This document shows, piece by piece, positions 1-9,898 of a DNA stretch of 64,000 nucleotides. The DNA comes from Affinibrenneria salicis (lineage in GTDB: Bacteria; Pseudomonadota; Gammaproteobacteria; Enterobacterales; Enterobacteriaceae), in NCBI RefSeq assembly GCF_008710095.1, contig NZ_VYKJ01000010.1, forward strand, positions 1-64,000, written 5' to 3'. The notes under the pieces were generated by a model. That model saw only the letters and a program-made list of their open reading frames with translations. It was not told the origin of the DNA and did no database searches. The stretch's first letter is position 1; each line of letters starts with the position of its first letter. The position numbers were made by a program, and so were the translations under genes.

Positions 1-23
1 GCCATGATCAAACTCTTCAATTT
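1..23 (-). rRNA. rrs: 16S ribosomal RNA, 5' end only (partial)
   Basis: The reverse complement of the first 23 bases is the conserved 5' end of enterobacterial 16S rRNA, including the universal 27F region (AGAGTTTGATCATGGC). The gene runs leftward out of the window. A canonical rrn leader and two promoters lie immediately upstream. The neighbouring gmhB corresponds to the rrnH locus of E. coli. Confidence 0.95.
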
Positions 24-171
24 AAGATTTGTTTGATTTTGCTAAGTTAATAGCTGCCCAAAGAATTGTACTGTTAGTTCGTAATGAATTAACTGTCAGT
101 CACTCTTCAGGACTTTTTTGTATCTTTCACGATACGGTCCTGTGAGTGCCCACACAGATTGTCTGATTAAT

Positions 172-183
172 TGTTAAAGAGCA
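172..183 (-). promoter_or_regulatory. rrn leader boxA antitermination site
   Basis: Read on the minus strand this is TGCTCTTTAACA, the boxA of the rrn leader recognised by NusB/NusE. It lies about 150 bases before the 16S 5' end, as in E. coli rrn operons, and supports rRNA antitermination. Confidence 0.9.
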
Positions 184-220
184 GTGCGACCGCGCCTTAG
201 CGTCTGTCGCGAGGTGGCGT

Positions 221-248
221 ATATTACGCTTTCCTCATTTCGAGTCAA
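221..248 (-). promoter_or_regulatory. rrn P2 promoter
   Basis: On the minus strand there is a -35 TTGACT (243-248), a 16-bp spacer and a -10 TAATAT (221-226). This is the typical spacing and sequence of an rrn P2 promoter, located between P1 and boxA. Confidence 0.85.
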
Positions 249-328
249 CCCCTGCGCTGCAGAAAGTTTTCTCTTTTTCTCTTCGTCGCCCTGAGCGTTA
301 ACCCGTGGCGCCGTGTCGATGGAGGCGC

Positions 329-378
329 ATTATAGGGATCCGATTCATAATGGCAAGCAAATATATTCACTTTTTTAC
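329..378 (-). promoter_or_regulatory. rrn P1 promoter with AT-rich UP element
   Basis: On the minus strand there is a -35 TTGCCA (351-356), a 16-bp spacer and a perfect -10 TATAAT (329-334), followed by the GC-rich discriminator GCGCC expected of a stringently controlled rrn P1. The segment upstream of the -35 (357-378) is A/T rich, as expected for an UP element. The promoter starts only about 30 bases past the gmhB stop codon. Confidence 0.9.
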
Positions 379-405
379 TACTTGCACAACATTCACCCGC
401 TTCGT

Positions 406-972
406 TTAATTAACGCGCTTTTTTATCCTTTGCGGCAGATCGGCAAGGCTATCTATTACCCAATCAGCCAACGCTTCGCCCGATTCCGTCACCGGCTTAC
501 CTGTACGCACCAACACCCTGGTCCCAACGCCAGCCGCGATAGCCGCCTGCATATCCTCCGGTTTATCGCCAACCATATAAGACGCGGCCATATCAATGTT
601 CATCTCCTGCTTCGCTGCCAGAAACATCCCCGGCTCAGGTTTACGGCAGTCGCACGTCTGCCGGTATTCCTCCAGCGCCGCATCCGGGTGGTGCGGACAG
701 AAATAGATACCGTCCAGATCGACCTCGCGGTCGGCCAGCGACCAATCCATCCATTCAGTCAAACGCATAAACTGTTCTTCAGTAAACAAGCCGCGCGCGA
801 TACCTGACTGGTTCGTCACCAGAACCAGCGCAAACCCCATATCTTTGAGCTCGCGCAGAGCGTCAATCACGCCGTCGATAAACTGAAACTGGTCGATTTC
901 ATGTACATAGCCATGATCGACATTGATCGTTCCGTCACGATCAAGAAATATTGCTGGTACACCTTGTGCCAC
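406..972 (-). CDS. gmhB: D-glycero-beta-D-manno-heptose 1,7-bisphosphate 7-phosphatase
   Basis: Cytoplasmic HAD-family phosphatase that removes the 7-phosphate during ADP-heptose synthesis for the LPS inner core. The HAD motif [10 protein letters not shown] sits at residues 9-17, and the zinc-binding cluster CPHHP...CDCRKP and the C-terminal [10 protein letters not shown] motif are present. The 188 residues match the family (191 in E. coli). The start codon is GTG, preceded by GGGAG at a seven-base distance; the E. coli gene also starts with GTG. It lies just upstream of the rrn promoters in the same direction. Its usual divergent neighbour metN is missing. Confidence 0.96.
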   Translation of the reverse strand: MAQGVPAIFLDRDGTINVDHGYVHEIDQFQFIDGVIDALRELKDMGFALVLVTNQSGIARGLFTEEQFMRLTEWMDWSLADREVDLDGIYFCPHHPDAALEEYRQTCDCRKPEPGMFLAAKQEMNIDMAASYMVGDKPEDMQAAIAAGVGTRVLVRTGKPVTESGEALADWVIDSLADLPQRIKKRVN

Positions 973-1465
973 GACTTTGCTCCCGCAGGCGAAATTATCC
1001 GGTTAGTATCGCACGTTTTATCAAAGGGTGAGAACGCCAGACAAGTAATCTCCGGCGAGTTCATGCCATACGTCAGGCAGGCGGCGAACCAACGCGCCCG
1101 GCGCAATTTGTGCCAGCAATGTGAAGGCGTACGCAGTCGGATACATAAAAAAACCCTCGCTCACTTTCCCGTCTGATAAAGTGGGCGTTGCGGTCATACG
1201 TCGACATCATGGAACCCGGCAGCTAAGGCTGAGGCCCGTCGCCGAAGCCCGCCATCTACGGGAAAAATGACGGACTGGAACCGGTGTGATGTCTTCAGCG
1301 CGAGATCGCCCCAAGCGTATCGCTAGTGTAAATGAGAGGCATCGGGCTGGTATTCGCGCTATTAGCGGAAATATAATCATTCAGACTCACTGCAGCTTAT
1401 CTTATTATTTGCACCATTGCCTGATTCAATCATCACGACTTAAAGAAGAAAACAGAGGAAATTCT
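973..1465. other. Intergenic region gmhB-rcsF; metNIQ locus absent
   Basis: In E. coli the methionine transporter operon metNIQ lies between gmhB and rcsF. Here 493 bases separate the two genes, and I see no stretch resembling MetN, MetI or MetQ in any frame and no clear MetJ box. The region should hold the divergent promoters of gmhB and rcsF. No convincing small gene was found. Confidence 0.7.
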
Positions 1466-1876
1466 ATGCGCGCTTTACCTCTTTTACTGTTGGTTTTCTC
1501 GCTGACAGGTTGTTCTTTGCTACACACCAAACCAGCACATAAACCAGAAAGCCCAGCCACGACCAGTCAACCTGCTCCGCCGACGAAGCCTAAATCCACG
1601 TCGCATCCCGCTCCCGCCATTCTGTATACGAGTGCGGAAGAACTGGTGGGCAAACCTTTCCGCGATATGGGGCAGGTCTCCGGCGCCATCTGCCAGACCG
1701 GTATGCAGGATGCGACGCCGACTATCGCCAACGCCAAAAAACGGATGCAAAGCCGCGCGACCGCCATGAAAGCCAATGCGGTACTGCTGCACCAGTGTGA
1801 AATTCTCAGCAGCGTTGATGGTTGTTACCGTCAGGCTATTTGCCAGGGAACCGCGCTAAAAGTTTCAGCCCAATGA
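1466..1876 (+). CDS. rcsF: Outer membrane lipoprotein RcsF, Rcs phosphorelay sensor
   Basis: RcsF senses outer membrane and peptidoglycan stress and relieves IgaA inhibition of the RcsCDB phosphorelay. The 136-residue protein begins with a lipoprotein signal and lipobox LTGC (Cys 17 or nearby), followed by a Pro/Ala/Lys/Thr-rich linker and the C-terminal domain with its cysteines (ICQTGMQ, HQCEIL, DGCYRQAICQG) that form the non-consecutive disulfides. The start was set by AGAGGAAATTCT before the ATG. A longer upstream reading frame exists but has no lipoprotein signal at its start. The stop overlaps the trmO start (ATGA), suggesting coupled translation. Confidence 0.93.
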   Translation: MRALPLLLLVFSLTGCSLLHTKPAHKPESPATTSQPAPPTKPKSTSHPAPAILYTSAEELVGKPFRDMGQVSGAICQTGMQDATPTIANAKKRMQSRATAMKANAVLLHQCEILSSVDGCYRQAICQGTALKVSAQ

Positions 1877-2583
1877 GTGCGTTTTCTTTTAACCAGATTG
1901 GTATTATCCATTCGCCCTATAAGGAAAAATTCGCCGTTCCGCGTCAGCCCGGCCTGATTCAGGATGGCGGCGGGGAATTGCATCTGTTGCCGCCTTATAA
2001 TCAACCGGCCTGCGTGCGCGGGCTGGAAACCTTTAGTCATTTGTGGCTGCTGTTTGTGTTCCACCAGACCATGGAAGAAGGCTGGCGCCCTACGGTTCGC
2101 CCTCCGCGACTGGGCGGCAATGCGCGCACCGGCGTTTTCGCCACCCGCTCCACGTTCCGCCCCAATCCGATCGGTATGTCGCTGGTTGAACTCACGGGCG
2201 TTCATTGCTCGGGCAGCAGCGTTATTCTGACGCTGGGCAGTCTTGATCTGGTGGAAGGCACGCCGATTATCGACATCAAACCCTATCTGCCTTTCGCCGA
2301 AAGCCAGCCGCAGGCCGTCGCCGGTTTCGCCCAGCAGGCGCCCGACGCGGATATGCCGGTTGAATTCTCTCCTCTGGCGGAGCAGCAATTGGCGCAGCAT
2401 CAGGCGCGCTACCCGCACCTGCGCCGATTTATCAGCGAAGTGCTGGCGCAGGATCCGCGCCCGGCCTATCGTAAGAATGAACAGGAAAGCGAACGCGAAT
2501 ACGCCGCCCTGCTGCTGGAATTCAACGTGCGCTGGCGCGTACGTCAGCAGCGCACCGAAGTGCTGACGCTGGAAGCACGCTAA
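1873..2583 (+). CDS. trmO: tRNA-Thr (N6-methyl-t6A37) methyltransferase TrmO
   Basis: TrmO (formerly TsaA/YaeB) N6-methylates t6A37 in tRNA-Thr using S-adenosylmethionine. The 236-residue product begins MSAFSFNQIGIIHSPYKEKF and has the family motifs RPPRLGGN, GVFATRSTFRPNPIG and the DIKPYLP segment. The length is nearly the same as in E. coli (235). Its start codon lies within the rcsF stop (ATGA overlap). It is followed by proS in the same direction, as in other enterobacteria. Confidence 0.95.
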   Translation: MSAFSFNQIGIIHSPYKEKFAVPRQPGLIQDGGGELHLLPPYNQPACVRGLETFSHLWLLFVFHQTMEEGWRPTVRPPRLGGNARTGVFATRSTFRPNPIGMSLVELTGVHCSGSSVILTLGSLDLVEGTPIIDIKPYLPFAESQPQAVAGFAQQAPDADMPVEFSPLAEQQLAQHQARYPHLRRFISEVLAQDPRPAYRKNEQESEREYAALLLEFNVRWRVRQQRTEVLTLEAR

Positions 2584-2700
2584 AATTCGGCCGGCTCTCT
2601 TTTGACAGACGGCCCACACTGGTAAACTAGGCCACTTTTTATCACGATGGCTGGATTAACAGCCTCGTGCACTCGTCGTTCTAATGGAACAAAAAACACC

Positions 2701-4419
2701 ATGCGTACTAGCCAATATCTGCTCTCTACGTTAAAAGAGACGCCTGCCGATGCGGAAGTGATCAGCCACCAGCTGATGCTGCGCGCCGGAATGATCCGCA
2801 AACTGGCCTCAGGTCTGTACACCTGGCTGCCTACCGGTCTGCGTGTACTGAAAAAAGTCGAAAACATTGTGCGTGAAGAGATGAATAACGTCGGCGCGAT
2901 TGAAGTCTCGATGCCGGTGGTTCAGCCTGCCGATCTGTGGCAGGAGAGCGGCCGCTGGGAGCAATATGGCCCGGAGCTCCTGCGCTTTGTCGATCGCGGC
3001 GAACGGCCTTTCGTTCTTGGCCCAACGCATGAAGAAGTCATTACCGATCTGATCCGCAACGAGATCAGCTCATATAAACAGCTGCCGCTCAACTTCTTTC
3101 AGATTCAGACCAAATTCCGTGACGAAGTACGGCCGCGCTTTGGCGTTATGCGCTCGCGCGAGTTCCTGATGAAAGACGCCTACTCTTTCCATACTTCGCA
3201 GGAATCTCTGCAGGTTACCTACGATGCGATGTACGGCGCCTACAGTAAAATTTTCACCCGCATCGGGCTGGACTTCCGCGCGGTGCAGGCGGATACCGGC
3301 TCTATCGGAGGCAGCGCCTCGCACGAATTCCAGGTGCTGGCCGCCAGCGGCGAAGACGATATCGTATTTTCCACCGATTCGGATTATGCCGCCAATATTG
3401 AGCTGGCCGAAGCGGTTGTGCCCGGCGAGCGGCGCGCCGACGCCAGCGAATCGCTGCGTCTGGTTGATACGCCGAACGCTAAAACCATCGCCGAACTGGT
3501 GAGTCAGTTCAACATTCCGGTGCAAAAAACGGTGAAAACGTTGCTGGTGCGCGCCGCCGAAGAGAGTGGACACTCGCTTGTCGCCCTGCTGGTGCGCGGC
3601 GATCATGAACTGAATGAAGTTAAAGCCGAGAAACTGCCGCTGGTCGCCAGCCCGCTGACCTTCGCCACGGAAGAAGAGATTCGTTCAGTGGTTGGCGCGG
3701 GTCCGGGTTCTCTGGGGCCGGTCAAGCTGTCGATCCCGGTGGTTGTCGACCGTTCCGTGGCGGTATTGAGCGATTTCAGCGCCGGCGCGAATATCGACGG
3801 CAAGCACTACTTCGGCATTAACTGGGAGCGCGATACGCCGCTGCCGGCGGTTGCGGATATCCGCAACGTCGTGGAAGGCGATGACAGCCCGGACGGCAAA
3901 GGCACGCTGTTGATTAAACGCGGTATCGAGGTCGGCCATATTTTCCAGTTGGGCACGAAGTATTCCGAAGCGCTGAAAGCCACCGTTCAGGGCGAAGACG
4001 GCCGCAATCAGATTCTGACCATGGGCTGCTACGGCATCGGCGTAACGCGGGTAGTGGCGGCTTCTATCGAGCAGAACCATGACGATCGCGGCATCATCTG
4101 GCCGGAAGCGATCGCGCCGTTTAACGTCGCCATCCTGCCGATGAACATGCATAAGTCTTTCCGCGTCAAAGAGCTGGCGGAAGAGATCTACGCCCAACTT
4201 CGCGCAAAAGGCATTGATGTACTGCTGGACGATCGCAAAGAGCGCCCGGGCGTCATGTTCGCCGATATGGAACTGATCGGCGTACCGCACACGATAGTGA
4301 TTGGCGATCGTAATCTGGATAATGACGAGATTGAGTATAAGTCGCGTCGCAGCGGTGAGAAGCAGATGGTGAAAACCGGCGATATCGTTGATTTTCTGCT
4401 GGCGCAGATTGCGGGTTAG
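2701..4419 (+). CDS. proS: Prolyl-tRNA synthetase
   Basis: Cytoplasmic class II aminoacyl-tRNA synthetase that charges tRNA-Pro. The 572-residue protein is identical in length to E. coli ProS. Class II motifs 1 and 2 (around [17 protein letters not shown]) are followed by the YbaK-like editing insertion (about residues 220-400) that hydrolyses mischarged Ala-tRNA, then motif 3 ([10 protein letters not shown]) and the C-terminal anticodon-binding domain. The start [13 protein letters not shown] matches the family; an in-frame ATG 54 bases upstream is unlikely. It converges on rpoS, a junction not found in E. coli. Confidence 0.97.
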   Translation: MRTSQYLLSTLKETPADAEVISHQLMLRAGMIRKLASGLYTWLPTGLRVLKKVENIVREEMNNVGAIEVSMPVVQPADLWQESGRWEQYGPELLRFVDRGERPFVLGPTHEEVITDLIRNEISSYKQLPLNFFQIQTKFRDEVRPRFGVMRSREFLMKDAYSFHTSQESLQVTYDAMYGAYSKIFTRIGLDFRAVQADTGSIGGSASHEFQVLAASGEDDIVFSTDSDYAANIELAEAVVPGERRADASESLRLVDTPNAKTIAELVSQFNIPVQKTVKTLLVRAAEESGHSLVALLVRGDHELNEVKAEKLPLVASPLTFATEEEIRSVVGAGPGSLGPVKLSIPVVVDRSVAVLSDFSAGANIDGKHYFGINWERDTPLPAVADIRNVVEGDDSPDGKGTLLIKRGIEVGHIFQLGTKYSEALKATVQGEDGRNQILTMGCYGIGVTRVVAASIEQNHDDRGIIWPEAIAPFNVAILPMNMHKSFRVKELAEEIYAQLRAKGIDVLLDDRKERPGVMFADMELIGVPHTIVIGDRNLDNDEIEYKSRRSGEKQMVKTGDIVDFLLAQIAG

Positions 4420-4459
4420 ATCATAAACAGCGCCCGGTTGACCTGACGGGTGCTATACC

Positions 4460-4485
4460 AAAATGGTGGGCCTTCCCACCATTTT
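4460..4485. terminator. Bidirectional terminator between proS and rpoS
   Basis: A perfect 11-bp stem (AAAATGGTGGG / CCCACCATTTT) with a CCTT loop lies in the 101 bases between the convergent proS and rpoS stops. The A and T tracts at the stem base let it act as a rho-independent terminator in both directions. Confidence 0.8.
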
Positions 4486-4520
4486 GCTGTGTATAAAATA
4501 AATATCAAAAAAACAGCCAG

Positions 4521-5513
4521 TTACTCACGAAATAATTCTTCAATATTCAACCCCTGAGACTGTAAGATTTCACGCAGGCGGCGCAAGCCTTCTACCTGAA
4601 TCTGACGGACTCGTTCGCGGGTCAGGCCAATTTCACGGCCTACATCTTCAAGCGTCGCGGCTTCATAGCCTAACAGACCAAAGCGACGAGCCAGCACTTC
4701 ACGCTGTTTAGCGTTCAGTTCAAACAACCACTTAACGATATTCTGTTTCATATCGTTATCCTGCGTGGTGTCTTCCGGACCGTTGTCTTTTTCGTCCGCC
4801 AGAATGTCCAGCAACGCTTTCTCGGAATCGCCTCCCAACGGAGTGTCAACCGAGGTAATACGTTCATTTAAACGCAGCATGCGATTCACATCGTCAACCG
4901 GCTTGTCGAGCTGTTCGGCGATTTCTTCCGCGCTCGGCTCATGATCCAGTTTGTGTGATAGCTCGCGTGCGGTACGCAGATAAACGTTCAGTTCTTTGAC
5001 AATATGGATTGGCAGACGAATCGTTCGGGTTTGATTCATAATCGCCCGTTCAATTGTCTGACGAATCCACCAGGTGGCGTAAGTAGAGAAGCGAAATCCT
5101 CTTTCCGGATCAAATTTTTCCACCGCGCGAATCAGCCCCAGGTTCCCTTCTTCAATCAGATCCAGCAACGCCAGACCACGATTGTTATAACGACGGGCGA
5201 TTTTCACTACCAGTCGCAGGTTACTTTCGATCATACGCCGGCGGGATGGAACATCGCCGCGCAGCGCGCGCCGGGCAAAATAAACTTCTTCTTCGGCGGT
5301 TAAAAGAGGTGAATAGCCAATTTCTCCCAGATAGAGTTGCGTTGCGTCTAAAACGCGCTGAGCGGACTCCTGCGACAGCAATTCGTCATCGGTCCGATCG
5401 CTATCGCTGTTTTCCTGCTCTGCAAGCGCTTTATCGTCAAAAACGTCAAGCCCATTTTCGTCGAAATCAGCATCTTCATGCAACTCGTTAACTTTCAGCG
5501 AACCTTGGCTCAT
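4521..5513 (-). CDS. rpoS: RNA polymerase sigma factor RpoS (sigma-38)
   Basis: General stress and stationary-phase sigma factor. The 330 residues equal E. coli RpoS in length. Region 1.2 ([20 protein letters not shown]), region 2 ([19 protein letters not shown], then [11 protein letters not shown]), region 3 and region 4 with the helix-turn-helix [13 protein letters not shown] are all intact, and there is no premature stop. It lies downstream of nlpD in the same direction. In E. coli the main rpoS promoter is inside nlpD and gives a long regulatory leader; the same arrangement is probable here. In E. coli rpoS is not next to proS. Confidence 0.98.
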   Translation of the reverse strand: MSQGSLKVNELHEDADFDENGLDVFDDKALAEQENSDSDRTDDELLSQESAQRVLDATQLYLGEIGYSPLLTAEEEVYFARRALRGDVPSRRRMIESNLRLVVKIARRYNNRGLALLDLIEEGNLGLIRAVEKFDPERGFRFSTYATWWIRQTIERAIMNQTRTIRLPIHIVKELNVYLRTARELSHKLDHEPSAEEIAEQLDKPVDDVNRMLRLNERITSVDTPLGGDSEKALLDILADEKDNGPEDTTQDNDMKQNIVKWLFELNAKQREVLARRFGLLGYEAATLEDVGREIGLTRERVRQIQVEGLRRLREILQSQGLNIEELFRE

Positions 5514-5566
5514 AAGTGGCTCCTACCCGTGATCCCATGGCAGAATACCGCGGTATCCTGCCCGAT

Positions 5567-6631
5567 TTATCGCTGCGGAAGAAAACGCAGCGGGTTTACG
5601 GATTTCCCCTTGTAACGAATTTCAAAATGCAATCTTACTGAACTGGTCCCGGTGCTACCCATGGTAGCTATTTGTTGCCCCGCCTTTACCTCTTGTTGTT
5701 CCCGGACCAGCATAGAGTCATTATGGGCATAGGCGCTCAGGTAGTCATCATTGTGTTTTATGATGATTAAATTACCATAACCACGCAACGCGTTCCCTGC
5801 ATATACTACGCGCCCACCGGCGGTAGCGACAACGGATTGTCCACGTGAACCAGCGATATCAATCCCTTTATTTCCCCCTTCGGCAGCGGAGAAACTATCA
5901 ATCACCTTACCTTCCGTCGGCCAGCGCCAGCCGCTTACCGCGGCGGTATTGCTGACCTGACTACTGGCTGTAGCGGCCGGTGTGCTCGCAGGAGTCGACG
6001 ATGCCGCCGCGGCTCCCGCTGCAGGTAACATCCTGCCTATATTCTGTTTACCTGAATTGTCAGAATACGCATTAGTTGGTTGAGAATCAACCCGCGTTGT
6101 TTGCATTTGACTACTGGAAGGTGGTTGCGGAACGCCGCCGGCGGCATTATTTGTCGCACTGCCGGACGAGGCCAACATACCGCCGCCGCCGATAGTCGGA
6201 CCGTTAACCGATCCGTTCCCCAGACGCAGAGTCTGCCCCACGTTCAGACCATAGGGTTCCGGAATATTATTGCGCTGGGCGAGATCACGATAATCGTTGC
6301 CGGTGATCCAGGCGATGTAGAACAACGTATCGCCCCGACGTACCGTATAGGTGTCGCCGCTATAGCTTCCTTTTGGAATATTGTTATAGCTGCGGTTATA
6401 AACGATGCGCCCGTCCTGAGTCGTGGCGACGGTCGTCTCGCCGGTTGACGCGACCGATCTGGCCGGCGTTGAGGACGGGGTGGACAACATGCCCCCGCGC
6501 GCGCTGCCGCCGGATGAGCCACCTACGGAACTGATCGGCGCCGATGCGGAGTTATCGTTAGTACATCCTGCCAGTCCCAACACCATGGCCGTACAAACGG
6601 CGGCCTGACGCAAATTAATCATTCGGCTCAT
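5567..6631 (-). CDS. nlpD: Murein hydrolase activator NlpD (lipoprotein, LysM/M23)
   Basis: NlpD activates the amidase AmiC during septal peptidoglycan splitting. The protein has a lipoprotein signal with lipobox LAGC, a low-complexity Ser/Gly/Ala/Thr linker, a LysM domain ([20 protein letters not shown]), a second disordered linker and a C-terminal degenerate LytM/M23 domain ([20 protein letters not shown] to the end). The degenerate M23 domain lacks the full zinc ligand set, as expected for an activator. I chose the start [11 protein letters not shown], 18 codons inside the longest frame, because GGGGG and AGG lie just upstream and the lipoprotein signal then has normal length. Confidence 0.93.
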   Translation of the reverse strand: MSRMINLRQAAVCTAMVLGLAGCTNDNSASAPISSVGGSSGGSARGGMLSTPSSTPARSVASTGETTVATTQDGRIVYNRSYNNIPKGSYSGDTYTVRRGDTLFYIAWITGNDYRDLAQRNNIPEPYGLNVGQTLRLGNGSVNGPTIGGGGMLASSGSATNNAAGGVPQPPSSSQMQTTRVDSQPTNAYSDNSGKQNIGRMLPAAGAAAASSTPASTPAATASSQVSNTAAVSGWRWPTEGKVIDSFSAAEGGNKGIDIAGSRGQSVVATAGGRVVYAGNALRGYGNLIIIKHNDDYLSAYAHNDSMLVREQQEVKAGQQIATMGSTGTSSVRLHFEIRYKGKSVNPLRFLPQR

Positions 6632-6882
6632 GCGCCTAATACCCCCATAACCGTAAAATTCAGTAATCCGTTCAGAGATCGGCATCCCGCCCCTTTACAG
6701 GGTAGCTGAGCTCCGGTGTTTAATTCTTTCTTCCGCATGAAAAAGAGCGCTTTTTCACTGATTGCGGTGAGTAAGCCCGAGCGGTAAAGCAAACGCAGTC
6801 TGATGCTAGCAATATCAGCGGGTTCGTACCATAAGACAGTTGTATAGAAATTTAAAAATATCTGATTGCCCACGGCAGAAAA

Positions 6883-7509
6883 TCAGGCCAGTTCCCCTTT
6901 TACCAGTGGAACAAAGCGCACCGGCTCCACCGTTTCGATGACAAATTCGCCGGCGCGCCGCCGTACGACCTGTAGCGTTTGCGACTGTTCGCCTACCGGC
7001 AACACCATGATGCCGCCTTCGTCCAACTGCTCCAGCAAAGCGATCGGGATCTCCGGCGGCGCGGCGGTGACAATGATGGCATCGAAGGGACCACGCGAGG
7101 CCCAGCCGAGCCAGCCATCGCCGTGACGGGTGGAAACATTATGCAAATCAAGCTGCTTTAGCCGGCGCTTCGCCTGCCACTGCAGCCCTTTGATGCGTTC
7201 GACCGAACAGACGTGGCGCACCAGATGCGCCAGCACGGCGGTCTGGTAGCCGGAACCGGTGCCGATCTCCAGCACGCGCGACACCGGCGTAAGACAGAGC
7301 AGTTCGGTCATTTTGGCGACCATGTAGGGTTGAGAGATCGTCTGGCCGCAGCCGATGGGCAACGCGGTATTCTCATACGCCTTGTGTTCAAACGCCTCAT
7401 CCACAAAGCGTTCGCGCGGAACCGCCTCGATCGCCTGCAGCAGACGTTCATCTTTAATACCGTGCTGACGCAGCTGCGTCAGCAGTGTTTGCATGCGTTT
7501 GTTCACCAT
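6883..7509 (-). CDS. pcm: Protein-L-isoaspartate O-methyltransferase
   Basis: Repairs isoaspartyl residues in aged proteins by S-adenosylmethionine-dependent methylation. The 208 residues match the family. The conserved [19 protein letters not shown] and the SAM-binding [16 protein letters not shown] are present. Normally surE overlaps its start. Here the overlap is preserved as ATGGTGA, but only the last codons of surE remain. The 251 bases between its stop and the nlpD start hold no gene and probably contain an nlpD promoter. Confidence 0.96.
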   Translation of the reverse strand: MVNKRMQTLLTQLRQHGIKDERLLQAIEAVPRERFVDEAFEHKAYENTALPIGCGQTISQPYMVAKMTELLCLTPVSRVLEIGTGSGYQTAVLAHLVRHVCSVERIKGLQWQAKRRLKQLDLHNVSTRHGDGWLGWASRGPFDAIIVTAAPPEIPIALLEQLDEGGIMVLPVGEQSQTLQVVRRRAGEFVIETVEPVRFVPLVKGELA

Positions 7510-7640
7510 TGTGCGCTAACTCCGGCTTTGGCTAACTCCGTTATCAAGCTGTTATGTACTGCGCGAAAAACACGACGCTCATCACGCCAGGCGGCGGCGC
7601 AATTATTCGTATTCAAACAGGGTGAGCCGGCCGTCGTCAC
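7503..7640 (-). pseudogene. surE: Remnant of surE (3' tail of the 5'-nucleotidase gene)
   Basis: Between truD and pcm, where enterobacteria carry a complete surE of about 250 codons, only about 130 bases remain. A frame open through this gap ends with [17 protein letters not shown] and TGA, with the TGG-TGA overlapping the pcm start exactly as at the normal surE-pcm junction. From memory, E. coli SurE ends in a similar WLDSVGVGTQW. Residues before about His in this tail show no SurE similarity. The remainder, including the N-terminal nucleotide- and metal-binding NDDG motif, is deleted, so no enzyme can be made. Confidence 0.75.
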
Positions 7641-8686
7641 ACTATCAGGTTCCTGTCCGGTTCATGCTGCACGATCGCCTCGCGCAGCACGCTGGTGGCG
7701 AAGCAGCCGGCCGGCAACCAGAAATGCAGTTCAACGGTAGCGTCGTCCAGCCATTCCCAGCGCATCTGCTGCGGATACAGCAATAGCGCGCGGCGCGCGG
7801 CGTCCACCCGCTCACGCGTCAATAATTCCATTAACGGCTGCTGGTCGGCAAGGCACTGACGTTCAAAGGCCAGCGCTGCATCCTGCGCGCCTGCGTTGCC
7901 CTGGCCCGCCAGCGGGCCGGTGATCAGCAGCTCGCGTTTATCCACCCGCGCCTGCAGCTCCGCCAGCTCTTCCGGCGGCGCGACAAACCAACTGCCGCGC
8001 CCGTTGAGCTGCAGCGCGTCGCCGCTTAACACCACCTGTTGCTGGCGACGCGCCAGACGTTCGCTGACCACCAGATTAAACAAAGCGCTGCGCGCCGCCG
8101 ACAGATAAAAACCGCGTTTGCCGCGTTCTTTGACGCGAATCTCATTGTTTGCCCAGAGCAGAGCCTGTTCAAGATTATTGCCTTCGCGGCCAAAACGCTG
8201 AAGACCAAAATAGTTGGGCACGCCCTGCTGAGCAATCAGTTGCAAACGCCGTTCAACGGCCGCGCGATCGCTGATTTGCCGTAAAACCAGCCGGAACGCA
8301 TTGCCTTTCAGATTACCAATACGCAATTTGCGCCGGTGACGGGCGGCGGTCAGAATGCGGCAGCCGTCGAGCGCAAAGGTCGCCAGGTCGGGCGCCTGTT
8401 TGCCCGGCAGATGCAGGCAGAACCACTGTTCGGTAACGGCATGACGATCTTTTAAACCGGCATAGCTCACCGCGCGGGCGGGAATATGCGCCAGTCTGGC
8501 CAGCGCCTCCGCCACAAACTGGGTGTTGCATCCTTGTTTACGCACCTGTACCAGCAGATGTTCGCCGTCGCCGTCCGGCGCAAAGCCAAGGTCTTCCATC
8601 ACCACAAAATCCTGCGCCGTGGCTTTCAGTACGCCGCTGGCCTCGGGTTCGCCCAGCAACCAGTTGAGCCGGTCCATATGCGCCAT
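7637..8686 (-). CDS. truD: tRNA pseudouridine(13) synthase TruD
   Basis: Forms pseudouridine-13 in tRNA-Glu. The TruD catalytic motif [14 protein letters not shown], with the nucleophilic Asp, is near residue 75, followed by [20 protein letters not shown] and the C-terminal [15 protein letters not shown]. An ATG nine bases upstream (8695) overlaps the ispF stop as ATGGTGA; I prefer [14 protein letters not shown] because its length to the first conserved Gly equals that of E. coli. The C-terminus differs from E. coli after ATSVLRE, next to the surE deletion junction, so the last residues may have been altered by that event. Confidence 0.92.
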   Translation of the reverse strand: MAHMDRLNWLLGEPEASGVLKATAQDFVVMEDLGFAPDGDGEHLLVQVRKQGCNTQFVAEALARLAHIPARAVSYAGLKDRHAVTEQWFCLHLPGKQAPDLATFALDGCRILTAARHRRKLRIGNLKGNAFRLVLRQISDRAAVERRLQLIAQQGVPNYFGLQRFGREGNNLEQALLWANNEIRVKERGKRGFYLSAARSALFNLVVSERLARRQQQVVLSGDALQLNGRGSWFVAPPEELAELQARVDKRELLITGPLAGQGNAGAQDAALAFERQCLADQQPLMELLTRERVDAARRALLLYPQQMRWEWLDDATVELHFWLPAGCFATSVLREAIVQHEPDRNLIV

Positions 8687-8688
8687 AC

Positions 8689-9186
8689 TCACCATGCAAC
8701 GATCTCGTTCGCGCCGTTCTTCACCAGCAGCGCCACGGCTTCGCAGGCAATGCCTTCTTTACGGCCGGTAAAACCCAGCTGTTCGGTGGTGGTGGCCTTC
8801 ACATTAACGTCGTCCATATGGGCCTGTAAGTCTTCCGCCAGGTTAATGCGCATCTGCGGAATATGCGGCATCATCTTCGGCGCCTGAGCAATAATCGTAA
8901 CGTCAATATTGCCCAACCGATAACCTTTGTCGGTAATGCGTCGCCACGCATCGCGCAGCAAGTTGCGGCTATCTGCGCCGCGCCAGGCGGGATCCGTATC
9001 GGGAAACAGCATGCCGATATCGCCCAGCGCGGCGGCGCCCAGCAGCGCATCGGTTACCGCATGCAGCACCACATCTCCGTCGGAATGAGCCAGCAGCCCC
9101 TGCTGATAAGGGATGCGCACGCCGCCGATCACTAATGGCCCTTCGCCACCAAATTTATGAACATCAAAACCGTGACCGATACGCAT
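8689..9186 (-). CDS. ispF: 2-C-methyl-D-erythritol 2,4-cyclodiphosphate synthase
   Basis: Fifth step of the MEP isoprenoid pathway, releasing CMP to form the cyclic diphosphate. The 165 residues carry the zinc ligands in RIGHGFDVH (Asp and His), [20 protein letters not shown] and LFPDTDP, plus the C-terminal [14 protein letters not shown]. Its start overlaps the ispD stop by one base and its stop overlaps the alternative truD start, so ispD, ispF and truD form a tightly packed unit. Confidence 0.97.
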   Translation of the reverse strand: MRIGHGFDVHKFGGEGPLVIGGVRIPYQQGLLAHSDGDVVLHAVTDALLGAAALGDIGMLFPDTDPAWRGADSRNLLRDAWRRITDKGYRLGNIDVTIIAQAPKMMPHIPQMRINLAEDLQAHMDDVNVKATTTEQLGFTGRKEGIACEAVALLVKNGANEIVAW

Positions 9187-9896
9187 TATGCGATCTCCTT
9201 ATTATGCAAATGAGTTAAATAGAAAGCGGCCAGCGCCAGATCCTCCGGGCGCGTCACTTTAATATTATCCGCCCGGCCGCAAATCAGGCTCGGGCGGTAG
9301 CCGCAATATTCCAGCGCCGAGGCTTCATCCGTGACTGTCGCCCGCTCATCCAGCGCACGCTGCAAACACTGTTTCAGCAGCGCCAGCGGGAACAGCTGCG
9401 GCGTCAGCGCATGCCATAAATCGTTGCGCTCGACCGTATGATCGATGGCGCCGCGCGCGCCGCGCTTCATGGTATCGCGCACGGGCGTCGCCAGAATACC
9501 GCCCACCTCGCTATGCTCGGTAATGGCCAGCAGGCGCGCAAGATCGTCCGGATGCAGGCAGGGGCGGGCCGCATCGTGCACCAGCACCCAGGGAGAGTCG
9601 ACGTGCCGCAGGCCCGCCAATACCGAGTCGGCGCGCTGCCGCCCGCCCGGGACCACCTGGATGCGGGCATCGCGGGCCAGCGGCAGAGAATGAAACCAGT
9701 GGTCTTGCGGGCTAATAGCAATAATCGCCCGGTTGATGCGCGGGTGCGCCAGCAGCGCATCAACCGCGTGTTCGAGAATGGTTTTCGCGCCGATGGCGAG
9801 GTATTGCTTCGGGCAACCGGCCTGCATACGGCTGCCGTTGCCGGCTGCCGGCAGTACGGCGATAACCTCGGGCAGAGACGCAGTCTGATTAGGCAT
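9186..9896 (-). CDS. ispD: 2-C-methyl-D-erythritol 4-phosphate cytidylyltransferase
   Basis: Third step of the MEP pathway, coupling CTP to methylerythritol phosphate. The 236 residues have the nucleotidyltransferase signature [20 protein letters not shown] at the N-terminus, the VHDAARPC motif near the middle and [11 protein letters not shown] near residue 190. It is separated from ftsB by two bases and overlaps ispF by one. Confidence 0.97.
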   Translation of the reverse strand: MPNQTASLPEVIAVLPAAGNGSRMQAGCPKQYLAIGAKTILEHAVDALLAHPRINRAIIAISPQDHWFHSLPLARDARIQVVPGGRQRADSVLAGLRHVDSPWVLVHDAARPCLHPDDLARLLAITEHSEVGGILATPVRDTMKRGARGAIDHTVERNDLWHALTPQLFPLALLKQCLQRALDERATVTDEASALEYCGYRPSLICGRADNIKVTRPEDLALAAFYLTHLHNKEIA

Positions 9897-9898
9897 AA

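Noticed and set aside
313..807. Plus-strand frame across the rrn promoter and gmhB
   Set aside because: It is antisense to gmhB and runs through the rrn P1 promoter.
901..1176. Small frames in the gmhB-rcsF gap (both strands) as metNIQ remnants or new genes
   Set aside because: No MetN, MetI or MetQ motif could be found and none has a good ribosome site.
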